A stretch of DNA of 64,000 bases from Pristionchus mayeri (lineage: Eukaryota > Nematoda > Chromadorea > Rhabditida > Neodiplogasteridae): contig BTRK01000002.1 in the NCBI GenBank assembly GCA_036245805.1, positions 29,443,067 through 29,507,066 on the forward strand, given 5' to 3'. The position numbers and the translations under genes are program-made. A model generated the notes under the pieces. It was given only the letters and a program-made list of their open reading frames with translations. It was not told the DNA's origin and ran no database searches. Each line of letters begins with the position of its first letter. The first letter of the stretch is position 1. Positions 11,087-23,030 of the stretch are shown here, in pieces.

Positions 11087-14000
11087 ATGAACAACGCCAA
11101 AGTCGAGAGAATTACGATAAGAGCCGCCCACATTCTGGAAACACTGACGAAAGGAGATGCGGATACTGAGGTTAGCGTACCAGTCAGTGTTCACAATCTA
11201 GCACTTTTTGTATTTTAGGCAACCGGATTCGAAGCAGTTCTCCTGCAGATGGATATAGACGAGGCGATGGAAGAGAAGAGGTGCATTTTCCTGCTTTTGC
11301 TCCCTTTAGTACTTTCCATCTCAATCTCCATTTCTCTCTTACTGAAATTCGAGAAATGCTACCACGATCTCTTCATTCTGCACACTCTCACACAAATCAA
11401 CCGTTAGAGAGAGTGCCTATAATGAAGGGAGCTTGGATATTAATTCAATACTCAATATTCCATTCTTTCACCCCCTCTCATTTCCCTCTCACCTAATTTT
11501 CAGTGAGCGGGGTGAATCGGCAATGCAAATTATTCCAATATCAGCGCTTGTGAGAAAATTTTGGGTGATATTGCTATTGACATCGATATCTTATTCATTT
11601 TGTCAATGAAACGCATTTGAAAACCCAGCAGAATCGATTACCTTGATATTGAGAGGATGTTGACTGATTTTCATGCTGAGTCAATTCTGAGCTAGAGATC
11701 TGCGTCACTCTTGCGAGTATTGGCCACTATTCTTTATTGATACTGAATGGCCATCCCTAGAGCTTGTTATTGTTTATCCACAATACACCTTACTCATCCC
11801 AGTACTGACATTGCCATTGCTGTTTTCCCTTTTGGCATGCTAACATTTAGAATATGCAAAGATTTAGAGTCTGTTATAAGTGCGCTAAATAGCTGATGAG
11901 CTAATTAGCGCACTGGAAAATTACCGCAACATTTCCCAACAAGGGAAAGCATAAGCTCCATTTCATACTCGCTTTATGAGCTATTCTTAGAATTATTCAG
12001 CGATTCGCCCGTCCAACCACTGCTACTTGGATTATGCGAAATTGCCTGCGTCACAGCTGAATTGGAGAATGAAATGAATGAGGGAGAGAAGAGCATCAGG
12101 ATCGGCAAGAAGGTGCGAACAAAATATGTGTGTTATGATACAATTTGAGTGTAATATCATGAATGTCGAAAACGATTGTGGAAATATTTAAAAACCGCAA
12201 AGTGACGGAATTTTCTCGGTGGTATGACAGAACCGCAGCGAAAAAAAGCGCAACTGTGATAGAACTTCGTGGTTTGTATCATCTAATTACTGAGCACTAT
12301 CTGCCATGAGGGCTAATTAGTGACGTCACTGAAAAGCAAACGTCCTATTTTTTGACATTGAGGATTGGCTATATTGAAAGCACGGAGAGCATGGTAAAAA
12401 TCGTGAAATGAGATTGTGTTGGATCTTGACAAGGTACCACACAATCTACGATACCTCCTCTTTTATTTGTCGTCTGCCGTATCCCGATGCACCGCAATTA
12501 TATCGCCGAAATACGTCGAAGATTGAGATGTCGTAGATTGTGTGGATGTTGGTACCTTGTCTAGATCCAACACAATCCCATTTCACGATTGTTTACATAC
12601 GTTTGACAAAAAGTGACGCCACTTATTTCAATGGCGTCATCTACATGCCCTCGGGCAGATATTGTTCATCATTAGTAGTTAGTTGATATCAACCATCAAG
12701 TTCAATCACCGCTCTGAAATAAGAAATTTCGAGTTTTTTTCGTTCGCGCTTTTGTCGTTGCGGTTCTGTCATACCCCCATTTTCGCTTCTGTTCCCCAAA
12801 CACCATCATTTTACTAAGTTCTTGCAGATGACATCACATCTTTCTAAAAATGTATTTTGCAAAAAAGGATATTTTTTCATGTCACCTTTCGCATTTTACA
12901 TTTTTTTTCTTATTTGAAAACAAAAACATCGGTTCACTACCGAATCTGATATTACAGGAACCCACGGAATATTCGGAAAATCATGGCAACGATGATCTGT
13001 TCCTCGTCTCTGATGGAGAAGAAGAAGCAGAGATCAAGGAGGAACGAGAAGAATTGGGTACTGAAGAATGCTGTGAATACTCTTAATAATCATATTTCCA
13101 TTATAGATTCAAGTCTAGCTGGAGATGGAACAATCGATGAGAATCGTAAGGAATTTTTCAGGAAAAAACACATATCATATTTTGAATATTTTTGTTATCA
13201 TATTTGAATATTTTTGCAGAGGACGAAACAGTGCGATTCCCGTACAAATGCGACAAGTGCAACAAAGGATTCGCATATTTACACAACTGCACACGTCACA
13301 AGCTCACTCATTTGGGTGCCTTTTCTTTTTCTCAACTATTTCAACTATTTCAATATTAGAGTAATCGTAATTCTAGTATGTAGATTGTAGAGTTTGTATG
13401 TGAAGTATGTGAACTAGAGAGTTTGTATGTGAAGTCATGAAATCAGTGAAATGAAATCAGTACATTCCTAGATGCGAACCATCCCGAAATAGTGAAGAGG
13501 AAGGAGCAATTCAAGTGCGGACAATGTGACAAATCATTCATTGATGGACGCAAGCTGAAGTTGCATAAGCAAATTCACACTGGTGGGTGCTAACTAATTT
13601 ATGTTAAAGCAAATGCATACACATATTAGAGATGGAGTTAGTGGCGCGTATGAGACCGTTTACGATAGATTCAACTACTCGTAACGAGGCCTCGGAACAG
13701 CTCGAAATCTCAACTCCACCAAAACATAGTTTCTGGGGTAGTTGTTGATGCTGAACACACGGGTCAACTTCATTTTGCATAATTCGTTCATCGTAATTCG
13801 GTGTGGTGCCATCCCACTTCGGGCCAAAACTGCTTTTCTTTGTCTATCTCGGTCCGATTACATGCTAGAAGCACGAAATTTTGCGTACTCGAGCATAATT
13901 TCAAGGCGAATCGGGCCATGTATTTCATTTGGCATGAATTTTTTTCGTTTTTGTGATAAAACGACTTTTTGACTCGATAACTTGTGCAAGGAGAGACCCT

Positions 14001-15683
14001 AACCATTCGAACCGCATTTTCGTACTGATTCGATTGGTATATGCATGTATGGTGATCGGAGGTCGGCATAGCCTTCGTTTCACGATTTACTGATATTTCA
14101 CTGCTTTTCACAGTGTAAATCGAGGAATGATACGGGCCAAACTGACGAGAAATGATTCTCCCTTTCATTTCCTCTCTCTCATTCCTCGATTTACACTGTG
14201 ACGGAAAATACGGGCCAAAATGACGAGAAATGATTCTCCCTTTCATTTCCTCCCCCTCATTCCTCGATTTACACTGTGAAAAGCAGTGAAATATCAGTAA
14301 ATCGTGCAAACGTTTTTGTGAGGTTGAGATTTCGCGCTGTTCCGAGGTCTTGTCGAATCTATCACAAACGGTCTCATATAGTATATTTTTCATACAACCA
14401 CTCTTATCCGAACGAGCCAGACAAGAGTTAATTAAAATAATTCTTTAGGCAACCTCGCGAGCAGGCGCGCATTCACATGCGACGACTGCGGGAATGGATT
14501 CACTGCAGAAAGAGCTCTAATTATTCACAGACTCTCCCACGCAAGTGAGTGACATTTGTCGTTTTTGCTTCATTTTATGACCAAATTACTCACACAATAC
14601 AACTTTTTCGAATCAAATTCATGCCATTTGTAGCAGACAAGGATGCCGGGGCGAGAATGCACGTCTGTGATATTTGCCGAAAATCGTTCACTGCGCTATC
14701 CTCGTTGAGAAAACACAAAATCACTCACGAAGGTTCGTTTTTTTATTAGTTGATACATATTAAACGAAACACATGGAGAAGTGATAGTAATATTGAAGTG
14801 GACGTACCTTATGAATGCGATCAATGCGACGCAAGATTCGGCAGCTCAAGCAATCTCAAAAGGCACAAATCGATCCAATCAGGTGAGTTTTCATTCGTTC
14901 TGCTATTCATAATTTCATTTTCTTCTTCTTCATCTAACTTTTAATCGTGCTCATGGCTACTCATCACATTAATCTCGTATTTTCGCTATCTCGATGAATA
15001 AGTCCGCATTATCAGAGCATTATTAATATCAATAAAGTGCGTGTAATTTTCAGATGATGAAAACGTTAGGAAGCCATTTGACTGCGATAAATGTGTCAAG
15101 AAATTATCATCCTTGGCATATTAGAAGACACACAATACGTCGCATATTGGTACGTCTGATTTTGGTTCTGCAATTTTTTAAAATAATACAGGTCGTGTGC
15201 ATCTGAAGAATTTTGGAATGAACAATCATTGATTTTTTCAGATGAAGAAGCAAGGAAACCTCACAAATGCGACGAATGCAACAGGCGATTCGCTAAATTG
15301 AAATATTTCAAAGAGCACAAGTTGTCTCACACTAGTAAGTTATTATTTGAATTGCAATTTATATGCAGACGGGCCTTCAATCCCGTAAAATCACGTAAAG
15401 AACGCAAATTGTTATTGTTGTAAGGAAGCAGCACCTTCCATGCAGTTGGTTGGAGAGGTTGAGGACTCCATAAAAGAAAATGTATGTTTTCTTACAGATT
15501 TATTTTTGGAAGTACATTCCATTGCAATATACAAATTTTCTGTTGTAGAGCTCTCGTAGTAACGGAGATGAGGAAAACATCAATCAACAATCCAATGAGA
15601 ACGAGGAATCGATGGTGATGACGAGCATGGAGCGTGGACAACAGATGATGAATCGGATATGGACGACTAGCCTGTGTTCTTGA
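11087..15683 (+). CDS. C2H2 zinc-finger protein gene with an in-frame stop in one finger
   Basis: Fourteen exons join in phase: 11087-11170, 11219-11280, 12001-12112, 12958-13057, 13107-13145, 13220-13315, 13472-13582, 14449-14544, 14637-14732, 14799-14882, 15054-15149, 15242-15334, 15429-15481 and 15549-15683. An acceptor (TTTTAG) precedes the ATG by 9 bases. An acidic N-terminal part (exons 1-5) is followed by seven exons with one C2H2 finger each, for example YKCDKCNKGFAYLHNCTRHK. Finger 5 ends HKSIQS and lacks the last histidine. In finger 6 a TAG at 15122-15124 truncates the product at 316 residues instead of 418. It is probably a nuclear DNA-binding protein; the stop may mean a shortened protein, skipping of that 96-nt exon (which keeps frame), or decay. 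Confidence 0.75.
12218..12778. mobile_element. Poly-G-type MITE relative in zinc-finger gene intron 3
   Basis: The left end GGTATGACAGAACCGCAGCG is complementary to the right end, CGTTGCGGTTCTGTCATACC, with minor changes. Flanks ATTTTCTC (12210-12217) and ATTTTCGC (12779-12786) form an imperfect 8-bp target duplication. The interior is also inverted (GTGTTGGATCTTGACAAGG and its counterpart). It is more diverged than the other copies. Confidence 0.75.
13649..14378. repeat. 730-bp foldback in zinc-finger gene intron 7
   Basis: ATGAGACCGTTTACGATAGA at the left pairs with a terminal TCTATCACAAACGGTCTCAT at the right. Near the centre two direct copies of a block containing GAAATGATTCTCCCTTTCAT and TCGATTTACACTGTG lie about 90 bp apart. 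No coding potential in its own right; a 201-codon minus-strand frame over it is a by-product of the symmetric sequence. Confidence 0.75.
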
Positions 15684-16125
15684 CCACTCTCGAATAATTT
15701 ATGTAACGACATACTCTATAGTGCTGTTAATCAACCTTATGGCCAAATTATTTACTCTGTACCTGATTTACTGAGTCGATATTCTATCATTCACAATTGT
15801 ATTTCGTGAACACATATTCGATGCCGTATGCAATATTTCGTCTTGATATTTCGAATAAAGATTGCTTATGATTTGTGGGAGAAAAGACTATTCTACCGTA
15901 GCTGATAATGTATATTTCGATGAACAACTTGTGTCTTGTATATTTAGCTGCAGATAAACGTTTACAGATATACGAGCTATCACTGTCTGAAAATGATTTC
16001 TAAACGATAAATATTGGAAAGCTTTATAAGACAGGCGCCTTATCTGTAACAATCGAAAAGTATAATTTTGAATACATTTATCACAAACTTATAACATTAT
16101 TTTTGACCTAGTTTCAGGAACACAA

Positions 16126-19100
16126 TTACTCAGTGAGAATCTCGAACATCTCCTCATAGAGAGGCACGTAGCCACCCTCGCATTTGCAGGTAGGGCAAGA
16201 GATCGGGCCCGCTTCCGCTTCAGAGGCGTGAGTTTGCGGCTCCGCGCACTCTCGGCAGACCGCATGCCGACAGGCTGTGAAGAACACCCGATGACACGGA
16301 GACTCCGTTGTGCATGGCATGCAACAACGAGAAAAGCTGAATCCAAGCTTTTTGCTGCAATGAAAATGATAAATTGCGTAACTGTACAGTGCATACTTTT
16401 CATCGTTCTCCATTCTCCGTTGACTGATTAGCTTCTGGTAGACGAATATTCTCTCCCCACGCAGCTTCATTAGCGCAGCATCGAAGGCTGCTCTTGCCGT
16501 ATTAACTTCTTCTGCAGCTTCCAAGATTGATGTCCATCTTCCAGAAACGACCAAGCCCTGCTCACGTGAAGCCTGAGCTAAGAGCTTTCGCACTTCTGCA
16601 TTGTCTAGTTCAGATTTGGCTACTTTAACCGCATTTATAATCTCGGCACCCCTCGCATTCAACATGGCTTCGTCTTGTTCGGACATCTCCAACCGTTTGA
16701 GAATTTTTCTGAAATATTTCACAATATTTTTATAACAAGAATTGCGTAATGATATATTTCGAGATTAAAAGTATAATATTAAAATAAAAGAACAATTCAT
16801 GATTTATTTTAAATTTCTTCTGTTTTATGAAATATGAAATTGAAGATCTTTTATGAGAGGAATCGCGAGAGAATTGCCTACTCCGCGGCGGTAGGAATCA
16901 AAATCGTTGTACTCGATAGAAAATTTAACTCAAAGTATTTCAAATGATGCTCTTTCAAACTGCGTTGTCGGAATTTTGATAACTGACGTCCTCTTCGAGA
17001 TTCAGAAGGCCAAACATGGGACACTCACTATTTAGGGGTCAAATCGAGCACACCTAAATGGTCATAATTCCACTTAAAATAAAGATCGAAAGTCGTTCTT
17101 TGCTCAGAAAGAAAGATAAGAACTTTCTCTACAACTTTTCTGTTGAACATGTCATTCCCCGTGTACGTCCCAGTTCGGGGTGGTCGGGTGAACCAAAAAT
17201 AACCGAAATCTGGAAATCGGAAAAAGTGATTAAAGCCCCTATGCGCGATCGATGGTGCATATGGGTGACTAACTATACGCCAAAAAACTAAGAAATCGGA
17301 GGTGGTAAAAAAAGGGCGCTTTTTTTTGTCCGGTGGCTCTAAAAGTGAGTAAACCCCCAACACGGTTTCAACATTTATAAGACCTGTATTAGCAGCTAAT
17401 GAGGTAAAATAACTCGGAAGTCAATCAAAACAAGATTTGAAATTGTTTCCCGACTAGTTGTACCACTTTAATTGGTCAAAAACTACAGTATGACCGGAAA
17501 TTCAAAAATCGACATTTTGACCCTTCTCGGCCTTTGACGTGGGCGCAACCGAATTTAAATGGTTCCAAATAGTGTAGATACATTCCTCGGAACCACTCAA
17601 AGAAAGGGCGCATAGATAAATACGATATTTCGGCAGAGGAAACCAAGGAAACGTGCTAAACTGTACTCCAGGCCAACCTAGTAATAGGGACCCAGCTCAC
17701 GGCTAGAAATGTAGAGCTCGATGTGCTGAACATTTTATCTGTTGAAAGTGTGTCTCTATCTTTTCATTGAAACACGCTACAGAGCTTAGAATTTGGGAAG
17801 AAATCGGCTAGAATCCCCGCGAGCGCGCACTCTAACCGTCTGGCGCTCTCTCCGCCTGACCTCCCTCTCCCTCCCCTCCATTTAGTGCTCTCCCGCGCGC
17901 CTCATCCACCGATTTCTGCCCAAATTCTAAGCTCTGTAGCGTGCTTCAATGAAAAGATAGAGACTCACTTTCAACAGATAAAATGTTCAGCACATCGAGC
18001 TCTACATTTCGTAAGCTGGGTCCCTATTACTAGGTTGGACTGGAGTACAATTTAGCGCGTTTCCTTGGTTTCCTCTGCCGAAATATCGTATTTATCTATG
18101 CGCCCTTTCTTTGACTGGTTCCGAGGAATGTATCTACACTATTTGGAACCATTTAAATTCGGTTGCGCCCACGTCAAAGGCCGAGAAGGGTCAAAATGTC
18201 GATTTTTGAATTTCCGGTCATACTGTAGTTTTTGACCAATTAAAGTGGTACAACTAGTCGGGAAACAATTTCAAATCTTGTTTTGATTGACTTCCGAGTT
18301 ATTTTACCTCATTAGCTGCTAATACAGGTCTTATAAATGTTGAAACCGTGTTGGGGGTTTACTCACTTTTAGAGCCACCGGATAAAAAAAAGCGCCCTTT
18401 TTTTACCACCTCCGATTTCTTAGTTTTTTGGCGTATAGTTAGTCACCCATATGCACCATCGATCGCGCATAGGGGCTTTAATCACTTTTTCCGATTTCCA
18501 GATTTCGGTTATTTTTGGTTCACCCGACCACCCCGAACTGGGACGTACACGGGGAATGACATGTTCAACGGAAAAGTTGTAGAGAAAGTTCTTATCTTTC
18601 TTTCTGAGCAAAGAACGACTTTCGATCTTTATTTTAAGTGGAATTATGACCATTTAGGTGTGCTCGATTTGACCCCTAAATAGTGAGTGTCCCATGTTTG
18701 GCCTTCTGAATCTCGAAGAGGACGTCAGTTATCAAAATTCCGACAACGCAGTTTGAAAGAGCATCATTTGAAATACTTTGATTTAAATTTTCTCCCGAGT
18801 ACAACGATTTTGATTCCTACCGCCGCGAACCCCCCTAAAATAGGTAATTCTCTCGCGATTCGTCTCTTATAAAGCATAGGGCAAACCTTTTTTCGGTTCT
18901 TTCTGTTTCAGAATTTCCCATCACATCCTCTCGGAGAATAGTAAGGACGCCTTCACGGCGGCAAAATGGACAGATGCAGCATCGATTTTCTCCATTTGAT
19001 GCGTCCATCTTCATTTGTAAGCCGCACGCTCTACAGAGGATGTGACCACATGATGAGAAGACTGAGCGTCTCAGAGGTGATTCCGCGAGGCAGATGGGGC

Positions 19101-19368
19101 AGGAGCGAGAAACAACGAGTGATCTGAAAATTTTTGAGTGTAAATGAGAAACTGAAAACTGGCATTTAACCATTTCCTAAGGAATACCCCAAAATATCTA
19201 ATACAAATTTACAAAAAAATAACAATGGCAGGAGAATGGCAAGACATGAATTATGCTTCGAATTTTCCCAGTCGAACTCTTTCACATGTATTTCATGGAA
19301 ACTAACTGTTTATTGAAGCCACTAGAGTCTGACGACGAATGGAGAGAAGCAGAGGAGGGCGTTGCCAT
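16126..19368 (-). CDS. Double-RING protein with central coiled-coil-like region
   Basis: Read on the minus strand: exon 1 19368-19307, exon 2 19123-18887, exon 3 16708-16126, with a possible 42-nt in-frame intron (GTATGC...TTGCAG) in exon 3. The product is 279 residues if that intron is removed, 293 if not. A short Ser-rich N-terminus is followed by a C3HC4-like RING (CPICLAES, then SSCGHILCRAC, then CPFC). A helical, charge-rich segment follows (about residues 100-190), then a second RING-like cluster (CCMPC, ACRHAVCREC, CPTC) and a short acidic tail. RING pairs usually mean ubiquitin ligase function; that is inference. The 2.2 kb intron between the domains contains a 2 kb palindrome. A decayed paralogue lies at 22637-27463. 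Confidence 0.75.
16860..18861. repeat. 2 kb near-perfect palindrome inside the double-RING gene intron
   Basis: Inverted arms of about 950 bp each, centred near 17856, run from GAATCGCGAGAGAATT to its complement. Mirror-image frames of 111 codons occur at 17363-17028 (minus) and 18348-18683 (plus) and differ at one residue, so the arms are almost identical. A pyrimidine-rich core lies at 17830-17925. Arms this similar imply a recent origin or ongoing correction. No transposase motif is visible in the 111-codon frame. Confidence 0.9.
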
Positions 19369-19603
19369 AACGAATGAATGCACTAAAAGACTGAAATACG
19401 AATGCAGCAGTACAAGATAGCTCGACGATAGCTCGGACGCACCCAGCTTGAAGCGACCCTCAATTAGTGTCTTCGACAGAGGGCTGCTAATGGGCTTATC
19501 TGCATAGTTAAAATAAATTGCGAAGGTATGGCATACCCACTGGCCGGCCTGATCATTATTATACCGCTCACGTATTGCTTACTTTTCCTTTTACACCAAT
19601 ATA

Positions 19604-20863
19604 TTAGGTTGGTCATAAAATTTTGCGCGATTTCGGACCCCGAGTTTGAGTTCGTATATTTTCTTTTGCTAAAATCGCCACTTGTTGTCCTGATGATGAT
19701 ATATAGGGACATGTTCGACCTTTAGAATATTATTGTTGAACTATTCCAAGTATCTCTGCTATGCGAGAAATCAAGATCTGCGTAACTTTGAATTTTTCAG
19801 AAAAAATAAGATGTTGTATAAAGTTGCTTTACTTCGCAGATAAATTTTTAGATGGAGACTCACAAAGTTTATTAAAAAGCACTAGGCGTGCACTACCTAG
19901 TTTCAAAAAGAGAGACCTGCCGAATTCGAAATGGGCTTCGTAAAGGTCAATGAAACACGGGCACTTAGAAAAATAAGATTTCTATCGAGCAAATCACTTG
20001 TTTCGAGGATTGACGCGGGTGACCTCTACCTATGGGCGCTGTAATCACTACTTACATGGTTCTCTATTATATCAATATTTAAGATCCCACTTTCCTTTCT
20101 CAAAAAGTGATATTTGTATCTCAATTATTTTACACTGAAAACGTCGAAAAACCTGACATGGAGTGTCTTCAAGCACGGCTAACCCTAGAAAAAGTACCGA
20201 CCTCCACAATAATCCTAAATAGTGAGTGATAGGGCAAGGGTTGTTCGTTACTTTTAACAGGAAAATACCGCCCTTCAAACCACATGGCTAGCACAAAAAA
20301 ACCTAAAGTGTGTATTTCGATGTTCTAAATTGGGCACCTAAAATCTGAAGAACCACGTTCGTGAATGGAGAGCCCCATTTTCCCCCCACGGGGAATTGTG
20401 GCTTGTACTGGAAAGGTAGTTCACAATCATGAATAATTGAAATCTCAAGAACTGTCGGTATAGATATTGTACTCCAAAACTTATCTTGGTAAGTGCCATT
20501 AAAACCCAAATTCGGATTACGCGCATATTTCTAATATGCCCTTTGTGGCTGGTCAGTCTCAACATCACCAGTACGATATATTCCCATCATACTTTACTAC
20601 TGTGGTTTAGATTGGGTCCTATCTCCGTTCTAAATGAAAAGCAAATCATTTGAAAAGTCAGGTCGTTGATCAACCACATGAAGTTTGGTACATCGCATTA
20701 TTCTTTCCCCTGATCGGACAGATCTATGATAGTGTACTCTAAAGAGAGTATAAAAGCCCCTATCTACCACTAAAAGATCTAAGTTGATTGGACAACAACG
20801 AACGATTGTAGATGCCAGAATGCACTTTAGTCAAAATCGCGCAAAACTTTATGACCAGCCTGA
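19604..20863. mobile_element. Mariner-like non-autonomous element A
   Basis: Terminal repeats TTAGGTTGGTCATAAAATTT and the matching inverted end (AAAACTTTATGACCAGCCTGA), each bordered by TA. The interior shows no transposase. It directly abuts element B, with only TA between them. Confidence 0.75.
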
Positions 20864-20865
20864 TA

Positions 20866-21778
20866 TTAGGCTGTTGCAAAAGTCTTGTGGTTTTTTGTGT
20901 CAGTACTTTCAACGATCATAACTCGCGTGTCTCAAATCCCAATGGCCAAACAACGTGGTACTGTTTAGGGATATGCTTGAACTTTGCTCACGTGTATTTC
21001 AATCAAACCGATCATGCAATCAACGCAAGCAATTATGATTAACCCAATTGCAAAAAAATCACAACATTTAGATTTAAATTTATTTATCTAGATATTTGAA
21101 GGGAAAATTCATGAAACAACTTCATAATGGTGGGTGAGAAGTATAATTGATGTTCTTTCAAAAAATAGGTTAGATCTGTCATGTGAGTGGGTTTGAACCA
21201 AATTACATTATAGCAAAAATATGAGCAGACCCAGGCTGCATGTGACTTGTACCTGTTTTTCTGAATGGAAGACCAAGCATACAGGCTCCGTCATGTGTGC
21301 GCTGTATGCATCCATGAAGAGGATATATCATCATAAGAAACATTGGCGCCTGTTTGTTTCCCCTTTCAGAAAATCTGAATTCCTCATTTTTCAGAAATAT
21401 GCAAAATGAACACAGAAATGCAACATGCAGTCATTTTGCAGATCAACTCATTCCTCGAAAGGATCTAACTTCCAGCATTCATAAGAAAAAATATGCATAG
21501 GGTAAATATGGGAGCTTCATATAACCACCAGGAATTGAGCATTCCTGCTTCGTAGGAAACAGCATATTGAGAAAAGTGTTGTTTTCGATGGATACATTTT
21601 CACAATTTTAACTCTGTCCTGCTCTCGACTCTCCGGTTGGGCAATGCTGATATGGTGCGCATATGAAAGAGTATGCAAGGCCTCATTAGTAATCAATATC
21701 CCGAAGTTCATCTATCAATCCAACAGGAAGATGGAAGGCAAAATATCAAAATTCCACAGGACTTTTGCAACAACCTAA
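20866..21778. mobile_element. Mariner-like non-autonomous element B
   Basis: Starts TTAGGCTGTTGCAAAAGTCT and ends with ACTTTTGCAACAACCTAA, with TA on both sides (20864-20865 and 21779-21780). The terminal sequence is typical of mariner-type ends. No transposase motifs are seen inside. Related to element C at 25366. Confidence 0.75.
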
Positions 21779-21944
21779 TAAATAAAAATCATAATATAGC
21801 GCCATAAACAAGCAGAATGAAAATACTTGACACATGTTTTTAGTTGCATAACAACTAGAATATAACTATTTCCTACTCAACAGGGAGAATAAAGTACCAC
21901 AGGTTGAGAATAAACGGATTTGATTATTCCGAAATGATTATTGA

Positions 21945-22418
21945 CCTGAAATACGATTCGCTCATTATTGTGTAATTTATTGCTCGAGTTCGTGTATTCA
22001 ACAATTTTGGCACAAATCTATTATTTATATTTGGAGACCCACTCACTTTAAGTATGAAAAATCATACGCCACAAAGTCTCTTATCGCTATCTACACCATT
22101 CAGACACTCCTCGGATCAGAAGTGGTTATTCTCTATACTAAATATCCATTAACATATTCATAACCTGATTTGGAAGCCGAATCTCGTCAAAGTCAAAGAT
22201 TGATCTCTATTTTTCGTTTTCGGTTTATCAGGCGTTGCCAAAGAGTTTGCCAATGATATTTGATGGTATTCAAACGTGCCAATGTCAATGGTAATGGTAT
22301 TTGCCTATTTGGAAACCAACGTATTTTTCAGATAATAAAATATTCAGTATTCCAGTATTATATCGCTACTACTCTGGTTCAATTTTTCTGGCAACCGGCC
22401 ATGCAAGTGCTATCTGTA
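21945..22418 (+). pseudogene. Internal fragment of a 7TM receptor
   Basis: Sequence closely related to exons 3-6 of the receptor at 28613: the end of exon 3 (LIARVRVFN-like), exon 4 from 22053 (SYATKSLIAIYT) and pieces of exons 5 and 6 (IIKYSVFQYYIATTLVQF). The exon 5 acceptor TTCAG reads TTCAT, and exons 1, 2 and 7-10 are absent. It sits on the 3' side of the intact RING gene, just as the live receptor sits beyond the dead RING copy. Confidence 0.75.
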
Positions 22419-23030
22419 ATGTGTGTGATTGCTCTCATTTATACTATACTAATCGAAACAAATATTATTGAAAGTTTTTATCTATCCCCATGATATTATA
22501 CATATACGTTGAAATTATAAATTTGAGAGTAAAATGAGGTAATTGTATTTTAGAATTGTCCATAAAGGAAACTTTATGTAATTTATTATTGCGGGAAAAA
22601 ATAAAGCAACATTTGATAGTAACAGTTGTGAATAATTTAATCGGTGACGCCATCGACGAGCTCCTCATAGAAAGGTACATAGCCTCCCTCGCATTTGCAG
22701 GCAGGGCAAGCGAGCGGGCGTCCACCCGATTCAGATGAGCGCGAATGGTGCTCCGCGCACTCGATGCAGACCGCATGCTTGCAGGCAGGGAAGAACACGG
22801 TCCCACGGAAAATTGATGCCTCGCCTCAGCAACTATCTGGCGATGTTTTGCCTGATGCACATCGGATTTAGCATTTTTTCAGTGCTTCAAAGGCGTCCAA
22901 AGCTTCATTCAATCTCGTCTCCAAAACGTCTTTCACTTCTTCGGATATCTCCAACCCTCTGAGAAGACCTCTGAAAATTTTGAACATTTTCATATATTTT
23001 GTGCTGATACAATATATCACTGGAGGTATG

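Noticed and set aside
13788..14393. 201-codon minus-strand frame
   Set aside because: Runs over an inverted and internally repeated intron element in the zinc-finger gene; low-complexity and without family resemblance.
17028..18683. Mirrored 111-codon frames in the palindrome as a real gene pair
   Set aside because: Both are by-products of the inverted arms; no domain, no ATG start in good context and no splice signals. Kept as a property of the repeat.
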